DNA of 64,000 bases, taken from contig CM037880.1 in assembly GCA_021292165.1 (NCBI GenBank), positions 206,796,255 through 206,860,254 of the forward strand, read 5' to 3'. A model generated the notes under the pieces. The model did no database searches, was not told the DNA's origin, and was given only the letters and a program-made list of their open reading frames with translations. Origin of the DNA: Shinisaurus crocodilurus. Lineage: Eukaryota > Chordata > Lepidosauria > Squamata > Shinisauridae. Both the position numbers and the translations under genes were made by a program. How positions within the stretch are numbered: position 1 is the stretch's first letter; the number at the start of each line of letters is the position of its first letter. Positions 22,586 to 33,353 of this stretch are shown one piece after another.

Positions 22586-22954
22586 CCATATGAATAGCCC
22601 CATTGTAAGTTGCTTGCTTTGAAAGACATGACATTCACGTGGTGCATCTGAGCTCCAGTATAATACACTCAGTGGGAAGTGCCTTGTAGTACTTTTAGAG
22701 GACAATCTTGTGCGTGTCTACTCAGAAGTTGATTGAGTTCAATCAGACTTATTCCAAGGCAACTGTGTATACAGCACGGGTGGGCAACATATTCGTGGTG
22801 GTGGGTCGGGGGCTGTATGCTGGCCGTGGCCGGAGCCAGCTGTTGGCAGGGCCTGGGCTCCCCCCCCCTGCCCCCCACAAACACATGGATACACCCACTT
22901 CCCCCACTCTCTGTCTGTCTCTCTCACACACAGTCCCCCCTTTCCTCCCCCCTC
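22586..22954 (-). repeat. Inverted arm B, partner at 21536-21908
   Basis: Starts 'ccatatgaatagccccattg'. The pair could form a large hairpin with a 677-bp loop. Outside this arm the sequence is unrelated to copy A's host element. Confidence 0.88.
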
Positions 22955-23154
22955 CCATGGGAGGGGGGAGAACTTCATCAGGATCTCAAGGGAGATAAGG
23001 GTTAAACCCCCCCTCCCCTCCCCTGTGACTCTCCCTCCCTCCCTGCTTTCAGATGAAAGGTGTCTGCTCTATCCCTTCTTCCTCTATGGTTTTACCCTGA
23101 AGAATGACAAGAAACCAAAGAACACAGCAGGAGAAGTTTCTTTTGCCCTCTAGC
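22955..23154. other. C/T-rich unique sequence
   Basis: Short (CCCT)n stretches at about 23008-23044; nothing else. Confidence 0.45.
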
Positions 23155-23380
23155 CGGGGGAGGCTGGTGACTCCTCTTTCGGTGGGCCGCTCTTTTTCCA
23201 TTGCAGGTTTGATTTGGAGCTTCATAGGAGCGATCTGTGGCGCTGAACTCCATCCCCAAAATAGGTTCACCACCCTAGAGCACCATGGATAGCTCCTATG
23301 GAGCTCCAAATAAAGCCCGCAAAAACCTGCAATGGAAAGGGAGCCCCACTGAAATAGGAGTCACCGGCCCGGCCTCCCCT
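23155..23380. mobile_element. Foldback MITE of about 225 bp
   Basis: Left 'ggggaggctggtgactcct' pairs with right 'aggagtcaccggcccggcct'; 'ttccattgcaggttt' with 'aacctgcaatggaaa'; 'tttggagcttcataggagc' with 'gctcctatggagctccaaa'. The central loop is about 60 bp. No clear target duplication. Confidence 0.7.
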
Positions 23381-23726
23381 GCCTCTGGCTTGCTGTACTC
23401 CATGGTTTCTCAACATTATTGAGAGAAGGCTAGAGCAGCAAAAGATGCTCTGGCCCTCCATGCTTGGTGGTTTTCCTCTCAATTACGGTACATTATTCTT
23501 GAGAAGAGAAAGCATAGAGTACAGTGGGCAACGGTGGCAAGAAAGTGCTTTTTAGGCCCCAAGGAACAATGCTGCATTGAGAGAGATGAGGAAAGGAAAT
23601 TGTGGGGTGGCAGCTAGAGCATCTGCTAGGCTGCAGAGGACACACCCACAAGGGCTGCGGGTTGCCCACATGTGGTGTTAGAGAATTGCACCCCCAGAAT
23701 ACTTTTTGAACACAAGTCTATATATA
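23381..23726. other. No recognised feature
   Basis: Unique sequence without coding signs. Confidence 0.4.
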
Positions 23727-23972
23727 CAGTGTGGCGTAGTGGTTAGAGTGTTGGACTGGGACTCGGGAGATCTGGGTTCTAGTCCCCGGTCAGCCATGAA
23801 ACTCACTGGGTGACTTTGGGCCAGTCACTGACTCTCAGCCTAACCTACCTCACAAGGTTGTTGTGAGGATAACGTGGAGAGGAGGAGGATTATGTAAGCC
23901 GCCTTGGGTTCCTTTCAGGAAAAAAGGCGGGGTATAAATATAATAATAAATAAATAAATAAATGAATAAATA
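23727..23972 (+). mobile_element. Sauria SINE
   Basis: tRNA-related head 'gtggcgtagtggttagagtg' and 'gggttctagtcccc' (A- and B-box-like), body 'gggtgactttgggccagtca', then 'aaaaaaggcggggtataaat' and a variable ATAA-rich tail. This tRNA-derived family is known from squamates and uses Bov-B LINE machinery. Confidence 0.93.
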
Positions 23973-24816
23973 GATGTTCAGTATGTTAAAGGTTCTCTGT
24001 ATATGAAAAGAAAAACCAGTGAGGGGTTGTGGTGAATTGCTTCCAAGTTAACTCATATGTCTATTAGCTTGTTGGAATATGACTGGATCAGAGAACATTA
24101 CCTAATGCAGACCATTTTTTTTTTTTCATAATTGTACACATGGATATGTTTAATACGTTGACAGATGGAACAAGCAAAAAATCTTCCTGTATGGATTTTT
24201 CCATCTTAATATCCACCCTAGTAGTTTTAAACTTCTACAACTCTGATCCTGTTCTTCATTAGTGTGCTTAAACCCAATTGAAGTTAATCGGGTTTCATTT
24301 AAGCAGCCTAACTGCACAGGGTTTGCCCTAAAGCTCTGTTCCATGGATTATTTTTCAAAAAAGACAAGCTAACTGGGAAAGTATTCGTGAAGAAATGGCT
24401 TGTCTTTTGAACAAGGCATATTTTCTCACCTGCACAGAAAGCTACAGACGCTAGTCATGTGTTGGAGAGCATTTTTGGAGAAAGGTGCTATTTTTTTTAT
24501 TATTTTTTTTGCTGGAATAGCATATGGACTTTCAGGTCTGATACGTGCAGATTGACTGGTGCAGCAAATGTGTGGAACATATTAGTGGATTTGAGCAGCC
24601 TGGAGGATAGAAATATCTTTGAAAGGAAAGTTTGGTTTTATTTACAGAGAGAAAGGTCTAAATACCGGCTTTTAGCCTGAAGCTACTGCAAATCCTCCCC
24701 CCCCCCTGCTGCTGGTCTCATCCTGACACAAATTATTATCTTTTTATATGCTTATGTTAATAAACACAGAAATGAAACCTCCACTGGAGGTTCCAAGTAA
24801 ATCTAAGAACAGAGAC
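23973..24816. other. No recognised feature
   Basis: A/T-rich with short poly-T runs (24115-24126, 24491-24510). The 73-codon frame at 24459 is not recognised. Confidence 0.4.
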
Positions 24817-25280
24817 GGGCGAATCTCTCAGTTTTGCTTTCTCCCAGGTTTTTTTTAAATCTCAAGTTGTTTCTCTCCTGAATATGAACTTTGCAAATTC
24901 TGGTAAATTCTTATAAAAAGCAAACTGAAAGTAAATGCTCACCCATCTGCACCACCAGATTCAATAGGTACACCTATTCCCAGCATGGAGAGGACCATGA
25001 TGTACTTGCCTGTTATACAGCTGTTAAAGATGAGGAGCCTGTCAGGGGGGGGAAAAAAAAGTGCGGTGGCAAATCTAATTTAGCACTAACATGGTTGAAT
25101 GCACAGGGATTCAGACTCAGACTTTTAAGAGGAAAGCACTCAAAGCCGTTGGCCTAGATGGACAAATCTATCCGTGTCTGTTTCTCCCACATTAATTTTT
25201 GCTCCCAGTATGGAGAACTTTGTGAATTTTGGTAAAGTCTAATCAAAACCGAACTGAAATGCAATTCTCACCCATCCCTT
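24817..25280. mobile_element. Composite repeat [A]-middle-[A], copy 1
   Basis: A roughly 130-bp unit ('ttgctttctccca ... aactttgcaaattctggtaa ... ctcacccatc') occurs at about 24817-24955 and again, same direction, at about 25162-25280. The middle has 'cccagcatggagaggacc' and 'cacagggattcagactcag'. The same three-part order is seen at 31950-32478. Unit ends resemble inverted hAT-type termini. Confidence 0.55.
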
Positions 25281-25353
25281 AGCTAAGAAGGTATGAGATG
25301 GAAGTATTTGGTTGCTTACTCTAACATCTCTGGAATTCATATTCTGTATTCTG

Positions 25354-25385
<32 letters not shown>
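25354..25385. repeat. (CAA)n microsatellite
   Basis: About ten ACA units, probably the tail of the adjoining interrupted SINE-like element. Confidence 0.9.
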
Positions 25386-25386
<1 letters not shown>

Positions 25387-26480
25387 TATTTCTAAATCAC
25401 TTCACATACATTATCTTCTTGTGATCCTTACAAACTTATTATTCCCCCGTATTGCAGATGGGAGGACTGAGGCAAGAGAGAGTGGTTTGCCTATGGCAGT
25501 GATGGCGAACCTATGGCACGGGTGCCACAGCTGGCACGCAGGGACCTCTCTGTGGGCACTCGAGCCATTGGTCACCAGATCGCGAAAAGACCGTCCCCTT
25601 ATGCAAAACACTAATGATCTTGTTCTTTCTCACAGTGTGGAACAGAATGATTTTATTCTAGAATTCCTGTTACAGAATTCTTTTCTACATTGTTATCACA
25701 TTTAAAAGATTGTGAAGAATGATGCACAGAGCATGGCTTGGATGTAAAGCCCTAACAGTTGACCTTAGTGCTGCATGCTTTCAAACTAATGGAGTAGGAG
25801 CCAAGGCTTGACAAATTATCATCATGCATGCAATAGCAAAAATCACATTAATTGTGCAAAAGCATGCCCAATGCAAACTTTTACCTAATGCAGTGTTTGC
25901 AGGCCAAGACATAAAGTGTTTAAAATGTGTTAAGCACGTCTAGTTTTCTTGTTTATCTTGCTCATCCTAGTACAGGTTGACTTTTACTTTTACTAATCCG
26001 ACACCTGTAGAAGCAGGGAAAGGACCCGGAGTAAAGCTTGCCCCATACAATTTCAGTCTGGCATATAATCATATTACAAGTTGAGAATCCCTTATCCAAA
26101 AATACATGTGCCTAATTATTTAAAAAGTTTGTATAAATTCCCTTCAGGCTATGCGTACAATGTAGTACTATAATAATTTTTTGAGTTGATTTTTTTCCCC
26201 CAACAAAAAACTGTATCATTGAAAGCTCTGTTATTGTGTTTTTCTTTAAATACAAAAGATGTTAATTAGTTCGGACAACTGTATGAGTTGTTTTTCTAAA
26301 ACGAAAACCTCAGTATTCAGGTTTAATTGCAGTGTTGGCAATGTGAAATAAATAAGTTGGTTTTGTGTGCAGTAGGGCACACTCGGGCTCAAAAAGGTTC
26401 GCCAATCACTGGCCTATGGCCAACAGTGAGTTCATGGTACCCAGAACTCAGATAACAGTCATGGATTTGAGCAATTACAT
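25386..26480 (-). mobile_element. MIR/CORE-like SINE interrupted by a hAT
   Basis: The left part ('cacttcacatacattatctt', 'attgcagatgggaggactga', 'ggcaagagagagtggtttgc') resembles the MIR/L2-type SINE body. It continues after the hAT with 'ccaacagtgagttcatgg'. The inserted hAT duplicates GCCTATGG at the break. Confidence 0.5.
25497..26411. mobile_element. hAT element (Charlie-like), 915 bp, copy 1
   Basis: Starts CAGTGATGGCGAACCTATGG and ends AAAGGTTCGCCAATCACTG, with perfect 8-bp duplication GCCTATGG (25489-25496, 26412-26419). Non-autonomous: no transposase frame. The interior closely matches 54176-55086, differing by small substitutions and indels, so the two are recently related. I suspect one of the hAT families amplified in several tetrapods but cannot name it securely. 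Confidence 0.93.
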
Positions 26481-26702
26481 TACACTCATGTTACACCACT
26501 GGGGGATTTCCTCCCAATGCAAATGCTAACTTCGGAGGCGGGATTTTTCCTTAGGACTGCAGATGAGGAAAGGGTCAAATCCCCTCTTCAGGTCTGTTTT
26601 GATCTCGTTAATTATCAACCTCTCTCCCAGTTGATGCAATTTCCATTAACACCCCCTCACATTTAATGCAAAGGTGCATTTAACATGACTTTGACCCCGA
26701 AT

Positions 26703-27487
26703 CAGGACCGGTGCAAGGCAGTTTGGCACCCTAGGCAAAATCAGATATTTAGCACCCCCCCTTCCCACTTGAGCCCTCCCTCCTTCCCTCCCTCCCTCCC
26801 TCCAGCCCTATGCCCATTAATAAAGGTAATTGTTATTATTAATAATAATAATTATTAAGGTAATAAACCTTACCTGCCGGCCCACGAAAGCCACACCCAC
26901 TCGCGGGAGGGGCGCCCATCTGCTCGCTCTCGCTCTGGGGGGGGGCTCTGGAGCAAAGCAGCCAGGAAACGCCTGCTCGTCCAGCGGGGGCCAGCAACCC
27001 TCCACGGGCCTGGAGGCGAAGGTGATCACCGGCGGTCTCCGCGCTGCATGCGCCCCCTTGGGGCCCGGCTCTCCGGAGTCGCCCGCGCGCACACCTGGGG
27101 CACCTTCCGGGTCTCGCAGTGCAGGCTGGGGCGAGCCGGGCGGCTGGAGCCGGCTCCTCCCCTTCCCCTGGAAAGGAAGGGAAGGGAGGCAAGGCACGCA
27201 GCACTCGGCCAGGCAGCTGGGCCGGGATGGAACGGGCCGCAAGGAGGCGGGAAAGGGCCCGCGGCACTGAGCGGCAGCCACCGAGAGGCGCTGGAAGCAA
27301 TCGGCAGTCCCGCCAAACAGCTGGGTGGAGATCAGCTGTTTGGCGCGGGAAAACCAAAGGGGCACCGAGCGATCCCTGCGGTGTGTGTGTGTGTGTGTGT
27401 GTCCAGGAGTGGAGCATTTCTGCTGCCCCCTTTAGCCATGCGCCCTAGGCAGCCGCCTAGTTCGCCTAGTGGTAGCGCCTGGCCCTG
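26703..27487. mobile_element. hAT element (CAGGACCGGTGC family), 785 bp, GC-rich interior
   Basis: Ends CAGGACCGGTGCAAGGCAG and GTAGCGCCTGGCCCTG, with perfect duplication CCCCGAAT (26695-26702, 27488-27495). Shares roughly 100 bp left and 60 bp right with 31581-31745. Between lie a (CCTT)n tract (26772-26803), about 500 bp of CpG-rich DNA and a (GT)n run (27381-27402). Overlapping frames of up to 192 codons on both strands show no known domain. Confidence 0.93.
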
Positions 27488-27495
27488 CCCCGAAT

Positions 27496-27704
27496 CTATA
27501 TGGATTTGTGAGTCTGCAGCCCCAAAGCATGTCTAATCAATTTTGCATGTTTACTTTGGCATGTCTTTGCAAAGGGCAGCAGAACCAAAATGATTTGGGG
27601 CATTTTAGTTTAGGGGGAAAAAAAAGATGGCATGGAACACATGATAGAGGTTTATAAAATATGGCATGGAGAAAGAGGATAGAGAGAAGTGTGAGAGAAG
27701 TGGT
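27496..27704. other. No recognised feature
   Basis: Short A-rich stretch, no gene. Confidence 0.45.
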
Positions 27705-28065
27705 CGTGTGGACAATTCTTTATTTGAAGGCATCCTCTGTTTGAAGGGGTCTCCAGTCCAAATCCAGTTCAAAGATAAAGATGCATAAGAAAGGACAGCA
27801 GGGACCATGAGGTTGCCCAACAACAGTTAGCATCTGGAGAGCAGATTGAGCAAGCACACAGGTCAGCTGGTCACAGTCTTCCCACTATGATCACAGTTTT
27901 CCCACTATGGTGAGAGATATTGCATTTCAATTTAAGTTATATTAATTATTTCTCAGTATTTATCTATCTATCTATCTATCTATCTATCAGCATGTGCATA
28001 TGTAACACAAATCTATGCTACCTTTTTTGTCCTCTTTTTGGGTAATGTGTAATTGGCCACCCTAG
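27705..28065. mobile_element. TAGGGTGTCC DNA element, copy 2
   Basis: Shares 'tttatttgaaggcatcctct', 'cacacaggtcagctggtcac' and the right end 'aattggccaccctag' with copies at 11218 and 48045. A (TATC)n microsatellite lies at 27958-27989, and the 'cttcccactatg' segment is duplicated near 27880. Confidence 0.6.
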
Positions 28066-28085
28066 CTTAGCATTGCAGCCTTATA

Positions 28086-28170
28086 GTGCAATCCTATAAG
28101 GAGGAGTCACAGAATCCCTGCTGAGTTCAATGGGGCTTACTCCCAGGTAACTGTGTATAGGATCGCAGCC
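28086..28170. mobile_element. Short palindromic MITE (GCAATCCTATA family)
   Basis: Ends 'gtgcaatcctata' and 'tataggatcgcagcc', centre 'caatggggcttactcccagg'. It directly abuts the next GC-rich element. Confidence 0.7.
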
Positions 28171-28631
28171 TTACAGGACAATCCTATGGCCCCTAGACAA
28201 CATCTAGAGGGCCATAGGATTTTTCGGAGTTGCAGCTCCAACATCGGAAAAGAAGTTCTGACGTCGGGGTTGGGAGTCCGCGCTTGGAGAGCTCTCCCCC
28301 CACCCAGCGCGGAAATAACAGCGCCGGATCCTTCTCCAAGGTTGCAAAAATGATGTTGGAAAAGGGGTTTTGTGGGCATTCTGGGGGTTGGGGATGGGAG
28401 GAGACCGGTGCTCCCAAGGTACGACGTATCCTGGCGGCACCACCTCAGCCTCCTTCCCTCCCACTCTGAAGTGCCACAGTTAGACGGCTGAAACCGTCCA
28501 TCTAAATCTTTTGCAGGGCAGGAGGAGCAGAGAGGCGACTTCTAGCCTCTGCACACCCCCTGTCCTGCATAGGATGCCCGTTATCCTCCAAGTTCGGAGG
28601 GTTACAGGAATCCTCATAATATTTCACCCTT
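28171..28631 (+). mobile_element. GC-rich GCAATCCTATGG element (family X), copy 2
   Basis: A terminal hairpin 'caatcctatggcccctagac ... gggccatagg' opens the element. Inner stem 'ccttctccaaggttgc', then 'agacggctgaaacc', 'cctgcataggatgcc' and 'ggaggcttac'-like end blocks shared with 38124-38586. High CpG; no gene. Confidence 0.65.
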
Positions 28632-29719
28632 AATCTGTTTATGCTTTGCTTATGTGTTCAGGCTTTTGAAGCAAAAGAAACCTCTGGATTCTTTCTTTCT
28701 TCTTTCTTTCTTTCTTCTTTCCTTTCTCAGACTCTCTTAGCCTAATGTTATTTCATTATATCTGTGTGCTTTTTAATTCCCTTGCTCATGATAGCGCCAC
28801 AAGTCTTTTTCTCATTTGCCTTCTGAATATCCAACCAGGGGAGGAAAACAATCCCGTCTTTGTGTCCCACAGTAAATTTGGCACTGCACATGCAGTATGT
28901 TTTAAACACAACTCCCCGAGAAGCCAGCGATTAGTGAATTTCAATGCCCACTTGGCAAATGAAAGCCAAGATAAAGACTAGAGACCTTCACACCAACAAT
29001 CTGAATATTCAATAGGAAAGAAAATATTTTCCAATCTTTCTTTGTTTCTTAATCTGGCTCTGGTGGCGAGGCTTCAGTCAGAGCAGCTGTGCTGAAAAAC
29101 CAGATCTTTATCAGTTTTGGCACCTCTGTAGAAGAAACACAACACAGAGACTGAAGTCTAAGACTGCAGGAAAGGCTGCTCAAAAGCAATATTCCTCAAA
29201 CATACATGGTGCTTAACGTGTGCGGGGCCTGCTGCTGGAAACACAGAGCCAGAAATGGGTCAGCTTTGAGGAACCCACATTTCTGTAGCAATTACTTCAC
29301 CATAGCAAGTTCTAACTCAAAAGGTCGTAGGCTTGCGTCAAAATATCTGTTACGCTACTTTGGAGCATGTGCCTCCAATGGATGATTTGTGCCCGCCTTG
29401 ACATTTAGATTTCAAGTGGTAAATACAAGCACCATCTCAGAATACATGGCAAAATGTAGCAGTGTGATACTATTTCACAACTTGCTAAGTTCTCTACAGC
29501 AGATATGGGACCTCAACAGTGGTGGGGTAATGGAGCCAGGGCTCACGGGGACACAGCGCCGGCACTTTTTGATTAGCAGGGATGCGGACAGCATCTGCCA
29601 CCGCCACCAGAATTCCCTGTTCCCTCTGAGCTTAGCGACAACTCTCACAGTAGCTGGAGGGAAAATTAATTTTTTTATCATCAGTACATTGTTCCCCATT
29701 CTAATGTAAAGTATTTTCA
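28632..29719. other. No gene; (TTTC)n tract
   Basis: A TTTC/TTCTT microsatellite lies at about 28692-28732. Nothing else recognised; the 106-codon frame at 29389-29709 has no known domain. Confidence 0.4.
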
Positions 29720-29890
29720 CATAGATTCATAGATCATAGAGTTGGAAGGGGCCCACAAGGCCATCGAGTCCAACCCCCTGCTCAGTGCAGGAAACTAGAG
29801 GAGGGGTCCCCCATCCAAGTAACAACCAGGCCAGACCCTGCTTAGATTTCCATGCTCAGACAAGCTGGGCCAGCGTGAGCCAACAGGCCT
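29720..29890 (-). mobile_element. 5S rRNA-derived SINE
   Basis: Minus strand: 5S-like 'tctaagcagggtctggcctg' and 'gttacttggatgggggaccc', followed by the CR1-like tail. The stretch after it (29955-30058, 'gatcaacacagctgcctgaa') resembles 55375-55445, another minor dispersed repeat. Confidence 0.8.
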
Positions 29891-30066
29891 TTTGCGAAGG
29901 CTTGCTCTTGAATGGGTACTTTCAAGACCCATTCTCTTTACAAAAGACCTGCTCCCGCAGTAGAGATAAAAAATTCCAGAGCTGGTTTGTTGATATGGAT
30001 CAACACAGCTGCCTGAATTTTTCGACTCTCCTTGGTGTGTGGTTATGGGGATGGGCACAATGAGCG

Positions 30067-30433
30067 TAGTGGTGGGTGGCTCGCCAGGGACCCGACCCGC
30101 CGAGCTGGGCCAAAAAGTAGATGCGCACCGAGCTGCTCAGTGAGCTTCCAGGTTCCTGGAGGGCAGCTTTTTACGTAGAAAATGGTGTAAGATATGTTAA
30201 AAGTGGCCACAATCTGCACAACTTGCATCCGTTTTTGACATATCTTACGGCATTTTCTACATGAAAAGCAGCTCACCGGGAGCCCGGAAGTCGCTTCCCC
30301 AGCTCAGCTCAGCTCAGCTCAGGAGAATGCGAGTCGAGCCAGAGAAGCAGGTAGGTGGGACGGAGTTCAGGGGGTCAAGCCTGGCAAGTTCACCAGACTT
30401 CCACCCCCTGAACAGAATCCTCACATGTCCCTA
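30067..30433. mobile_element. GC-rich foldback element, hAT-like, copy 5
   Basis: Starts TAGTGGTGGGTGG, ends CACATGTCCCTA. Flanks AATGAGCG and AATGAACA agree at 6 of 8. Arms 'tttttacgtagaaaatggtg' / 'cggcattttctacatgaaaa' are clear; the right arm has AGCCCGGAAGTCGCTTCC, then (CAGCT)n-like 'agctcagctcagctcagctc'. Confidence 0.8.
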
Positions 30434-30570
30434 AATGAACACCTGCATTTCAAAAAATTTCTCACTGCACCACTGCTCAACAATCTGCCTGGCTTTACAA
30501 AACAGAGCTGGATAAATGATACCTTGCCTTGGATTCACCCCTTTTGCTTACGCTCACCTTCTGGCTCTAA

Positions 30571-30657
30571 GACTGCAGTCCTGTGCACACTTACTTGGGA
30601 GGGAGCTCCACTGAATGCAATGTGAACTTCTGCGTAAACATGCAAAGGACTGCGCTG
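30571..30657. mobile_element. Short palindromic MITE (TGTGCACACTTACTTGGGAG family)
   Basis: 'gactgcagtcctgtgcacac' and 'aaaggactgcgctg' bracket 'gagctccactgaatgcaatg'. Decayed member of the 49081/28086 family. Confidence 0.5.
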
Positions 30658-30835
30658 TATGTCAGTGATATTCAAACAGCTTATCCTTAGGAGAAATAGT
30701 TAACCATCCAGATGCATCAAGGGATTCTTGGAAGTATTCTCAGACATGCTCTTAGTTCACAACAGCTGAGTAACAGCTAGGACCAGCAGGCCTTACAGAG
30801 GTTGTCACATGGGTTGTCATTTCATTTGAGAATAT

Positions 30836-31476
30836 GACCGCACTTTGAATACTGTGTGTACAGTTCTGGTCACCACACCTAAAAAAGGAGATTGTAGAGT
30901 TGAAAAAGTGCAGAAAAGGGTGACTAAAATTTTTACGTGACTGGAGCAACTCCCCTATGAGGAAAGGTTACAACATCTGGGACTGTTTAGCTTAGAAAAA
31001 AGGCAAGTAAGGGGAAGACATGATAAAAGTGTACAAAATTATGCACGGTGTGGAGGAAGTGGGTACGGAGACATTTTTATCCCTCATAATACTAGAATCC
31101 ATGAAGCTGATTGGTGGGAGATTCAGGACAGATAAAAGGAAGTACTTCTTCACACAGCACATAGTTAAACTATGGAATTCATTTCCACAAGATCCATAGT
31201 GATGGCCACCAATTTGGATGGCATTAAAAGCAGATTGGACAAATTCATGGAGGATAATGGCTGCTAGTCCTGATGGCTATATGCTACCTCCAGTATCAGA
31301 GGCAGTATGCCTATGTACACCAGTTGCTGGGGAACATGGGCAGGAGGGTGCTGTTGCACTCATGTCCTGTTTGTGGGTTTCCTGTGGGCAGCTGGTTGGC
31401 CACTGTGTGAACAGAATGCTGGACTAGATGGACCCTTGCTCTGATCCAGCAGGGCTCTCCTTATGTTCTTATGTTA
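30836..31476 (+). pseudogene. CR1 LINE 3' end with decayed ORF2 C-terminus
   Basis: Encodes scrambled remains of the CR1 ORF2 C-terminal region. Blocks 'ttaaactatggaattcattt' (LWNS), 'ttcacacagca' and 'catggaggataatggctgct' (the MEDNG- stop) correspond to the protein end conserved at 39318-39578 on the other strand. The non-coding tail follows, ending 'ccttatgttcttatgtt'. Several frame breaks; 5' truncated. Confidence 0.85.
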
Positions 31477-31542
31477 ATATTCCCAAGAAGGTTGGTAATA
31501 GGAAGAAGTAGTTTGTTGTCCATTATCACAAAATTCCTGATC

Positions 31543-31885
31543 AGGGGCTATAGTTCAGTGATACATGCCTCACATGCAGACAGGACCGGTGCAAGGCAGT
31601 TTGGTGCCCTAGGCAAGATCAGATATTTAGCGCCCCCCCTTCCCACTTGAGAGCGCTGTATTTTTTTTCAAGGTGTTTTTGGCACCCCCTTTAGCCCTGC
31701 GCCCTAGGCGGCTGCCTAGTTGGCCTAATGGTAGCACCGGCCCTGCATGCAGAAGGACCCAGCTTCAATTCTAGGCATCTCCATGTAGCAAAAGAAGGGG
31801 GGGGGGAACTTGGAGACCTGTTGCAAGTCAGAGGAGATGATACTGACTAGATGAAGCAATGGTCTGTTGGCTCCCACTCCTTCAC
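31543..31885 (+). mobile_element. tRNA-derived SINE with L2-like tail, split by a hAT
   Basis: Head 'ggggctatagttcagtgata' (A box-like) reaches '...cacatgcaga', resumes after the hAT with 'aggacccagcttcaattcta' (B box-like), then 'gacctgttgcaagtcagagg' and 'gactagatgaagcaatggtc'. The hAT duplicated CATGCAGA within the tRNA-like part. Confidence 0.8.
31581..31745. mobile_element. hAT element (CAGGACCGGTGC family), 165-bp minimal copy
   Basis: Ends CAGGACCGGTGCAAGGCAG and GGTAGCACCGGCCCTG. Perfect duplication CATGCAGA at 31573-31580 and 31746-31753. Contains only the conserved terminal regions, so it shows what the family needs to move. Confidence 0.95.
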
Positions 31886-31949
31886 TGGAATCCCTTTAAA
31901 CCACAGAATGCTCGGATTCTGCCCAGTAAATAGTTTGTGTGATATGGAT

Positions 31950-32478
31950 GGATTGATCTGTCCATTTCACTTTCTCCCATATCTGAACTTTTTAATAATA
32001 TCATGTGCTTCCTGACTTGTTTATAAAGGCACCTGCACATTTTGGTAAGTTCATATATAAAAACAAATCACCAAACCAAACAAAATTCTCAGCCCATGTG
32101 CACTAGCCAAATTCAATAGCTACGGTGATTCCCAGCACGGAGAGGACCATGTCGTGGCTGCCTGCCGTGTAACTGTTAAAGGTGCAGAGCTTGTAAAGAG
32201 AGAGAGAGTGAGAGAGAGTTGGCAACTCTAATACAGTGCCACACAAACAGGTTTTTAATCCACAGGGATTCAAGCCCAGACCTTTAAGAGCTGAGCACTT
32301 AAAGCTCTCTGCCTGGATGGATGAATCTGTCAGTTTTGGGCTCTCGCACATTCATTCTTTTTTTTAAATCTCAGGTTCTTTTTGTTCAGAATTTGAAGAA
32401 CTTTGCACATTTTGGTAATGTCTTATAATGTCTTATAAAAAAAAACCCCTGAACCCAATGAAATTCGCACTCATCTCT
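31950..32478. mobile_element. Composite repeat [A]-middle-[A], copy 2
   Basis: Same order as 24817-25280: an A unit (about 31950-32095), a middle with 'cccagcacggagaggaccat' and 'ccacagggattcaagcccag', and a second A unit (about 32315-32478) ending 'aaattcgcactcatctcta'. An internal (GA)n lies near 32197-32218. Confidence 0.55.
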
Positions 32479-32489
32479 AGCTCATGTTG

Positions 32490-32830
32490 TTTCATTTCAG
32501 CCGGTGCAGAGCTGGTTAATCCTCTGGATGGGAAACCTGCTTGGAACTTCAAGAAGGAGTACCTTCTTCCATACGCATCTACACCCACATCAGGGTCATT
32601 ATTGGGGGTCCCTTCTCTGGATATCTGTGCCTTCCGAGCTGAGGTGGATGGTGACGGAGGAATTCACCTTCTCAGTTGTTGTGTCACCCTGCCTCTGGAA
32701 TACCTTTCCCAGGGTGGATAGCCTGGGGCTTGTTTCAGCGCCTTTTGGGTGCCAGTTCAAGACATTTTAAAATGTCCCAACAAGGCCTTTTAATATGTTG
32801 CCTTTTAATCTGTCACACTCCAATTTATTT
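32490..32830 (+). mobile_element. Probable L2-group LINE 3' fragment
   Basis: 'gtcaccctgcctctggaata', 'tttgggtgccagttcaagac' and 'ttttaatatgttgcctttta' follow the usual tail order of L2-like copies. All frames broken. Confidence 0.4.
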
Positions 32831-32955
32831 TTAATCTCAGACGTTAAATGTATGATTTTTGTTGTTGGCTGAGGGTGCTTCCCCCCCCTTATGTTTCTGT
32901 GATTTTGTTTTATATCTGCTGCTGTTTAATATTGCTTTGCCAAATATGTTATACC

Positions 32956-32956
<1 letters not shown>

Positions 32957-32991
<35 letters not shown>
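32957..32991. repeat. (AT)n microsatellite
   Basis: About 17 AT units. Confidence 0.92.
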
Positions 32992-32995
<4 letters not shown>

Positions 32996-33353
32996 GATGT
33001 ATGACAGCAGCACTCCATATGACGTCATATGTGATACAAGCAGGACCTGTAACAAATGATGTATGCAGTGCTGCTGTTCAGGACCCCACCCAGCTCTGCC
33101 TTCTTCCAGACTGCTCCATCCCACCCCATTCCACTCCATTCCATTCCTCCCCCACCATCCAAAAAGGCAGTCAGCAGCAACTGTGACAACTGAGCATGCT
33201 CAGTTCTCATTGGTCTGTTTTAGTCCCCCCCCCATCTTCCGTCTTTTTCCTAAAGGGTTTTTTTGGGGGGGTGTTCTCTGAGTCTGTTGATGCCTCCCTC
33301 TGGAGCATGGATAATGCCATTTTGGCTACATAAGGTTCCACATTTGGAGAATT
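32992..33353. other. No recognised feature
   Basis: CCATT-rich stretch at about 33121-33150 and short poly-C/poly-G runs; no gene. Confidence 0.4.

Noticed and set aside
23727..23972. Possible tRNA gene
   Set aside because: A- and B-box-like motifs belong to a Sauria SINE; no cloverleaf with proper acceptor stem.
26817..27536. Frames of 146-192 codons on both strands
   Set aside because: All lie in CpG-rich hAT cargo, cross its ends or (GT)n tract, and show no domain.
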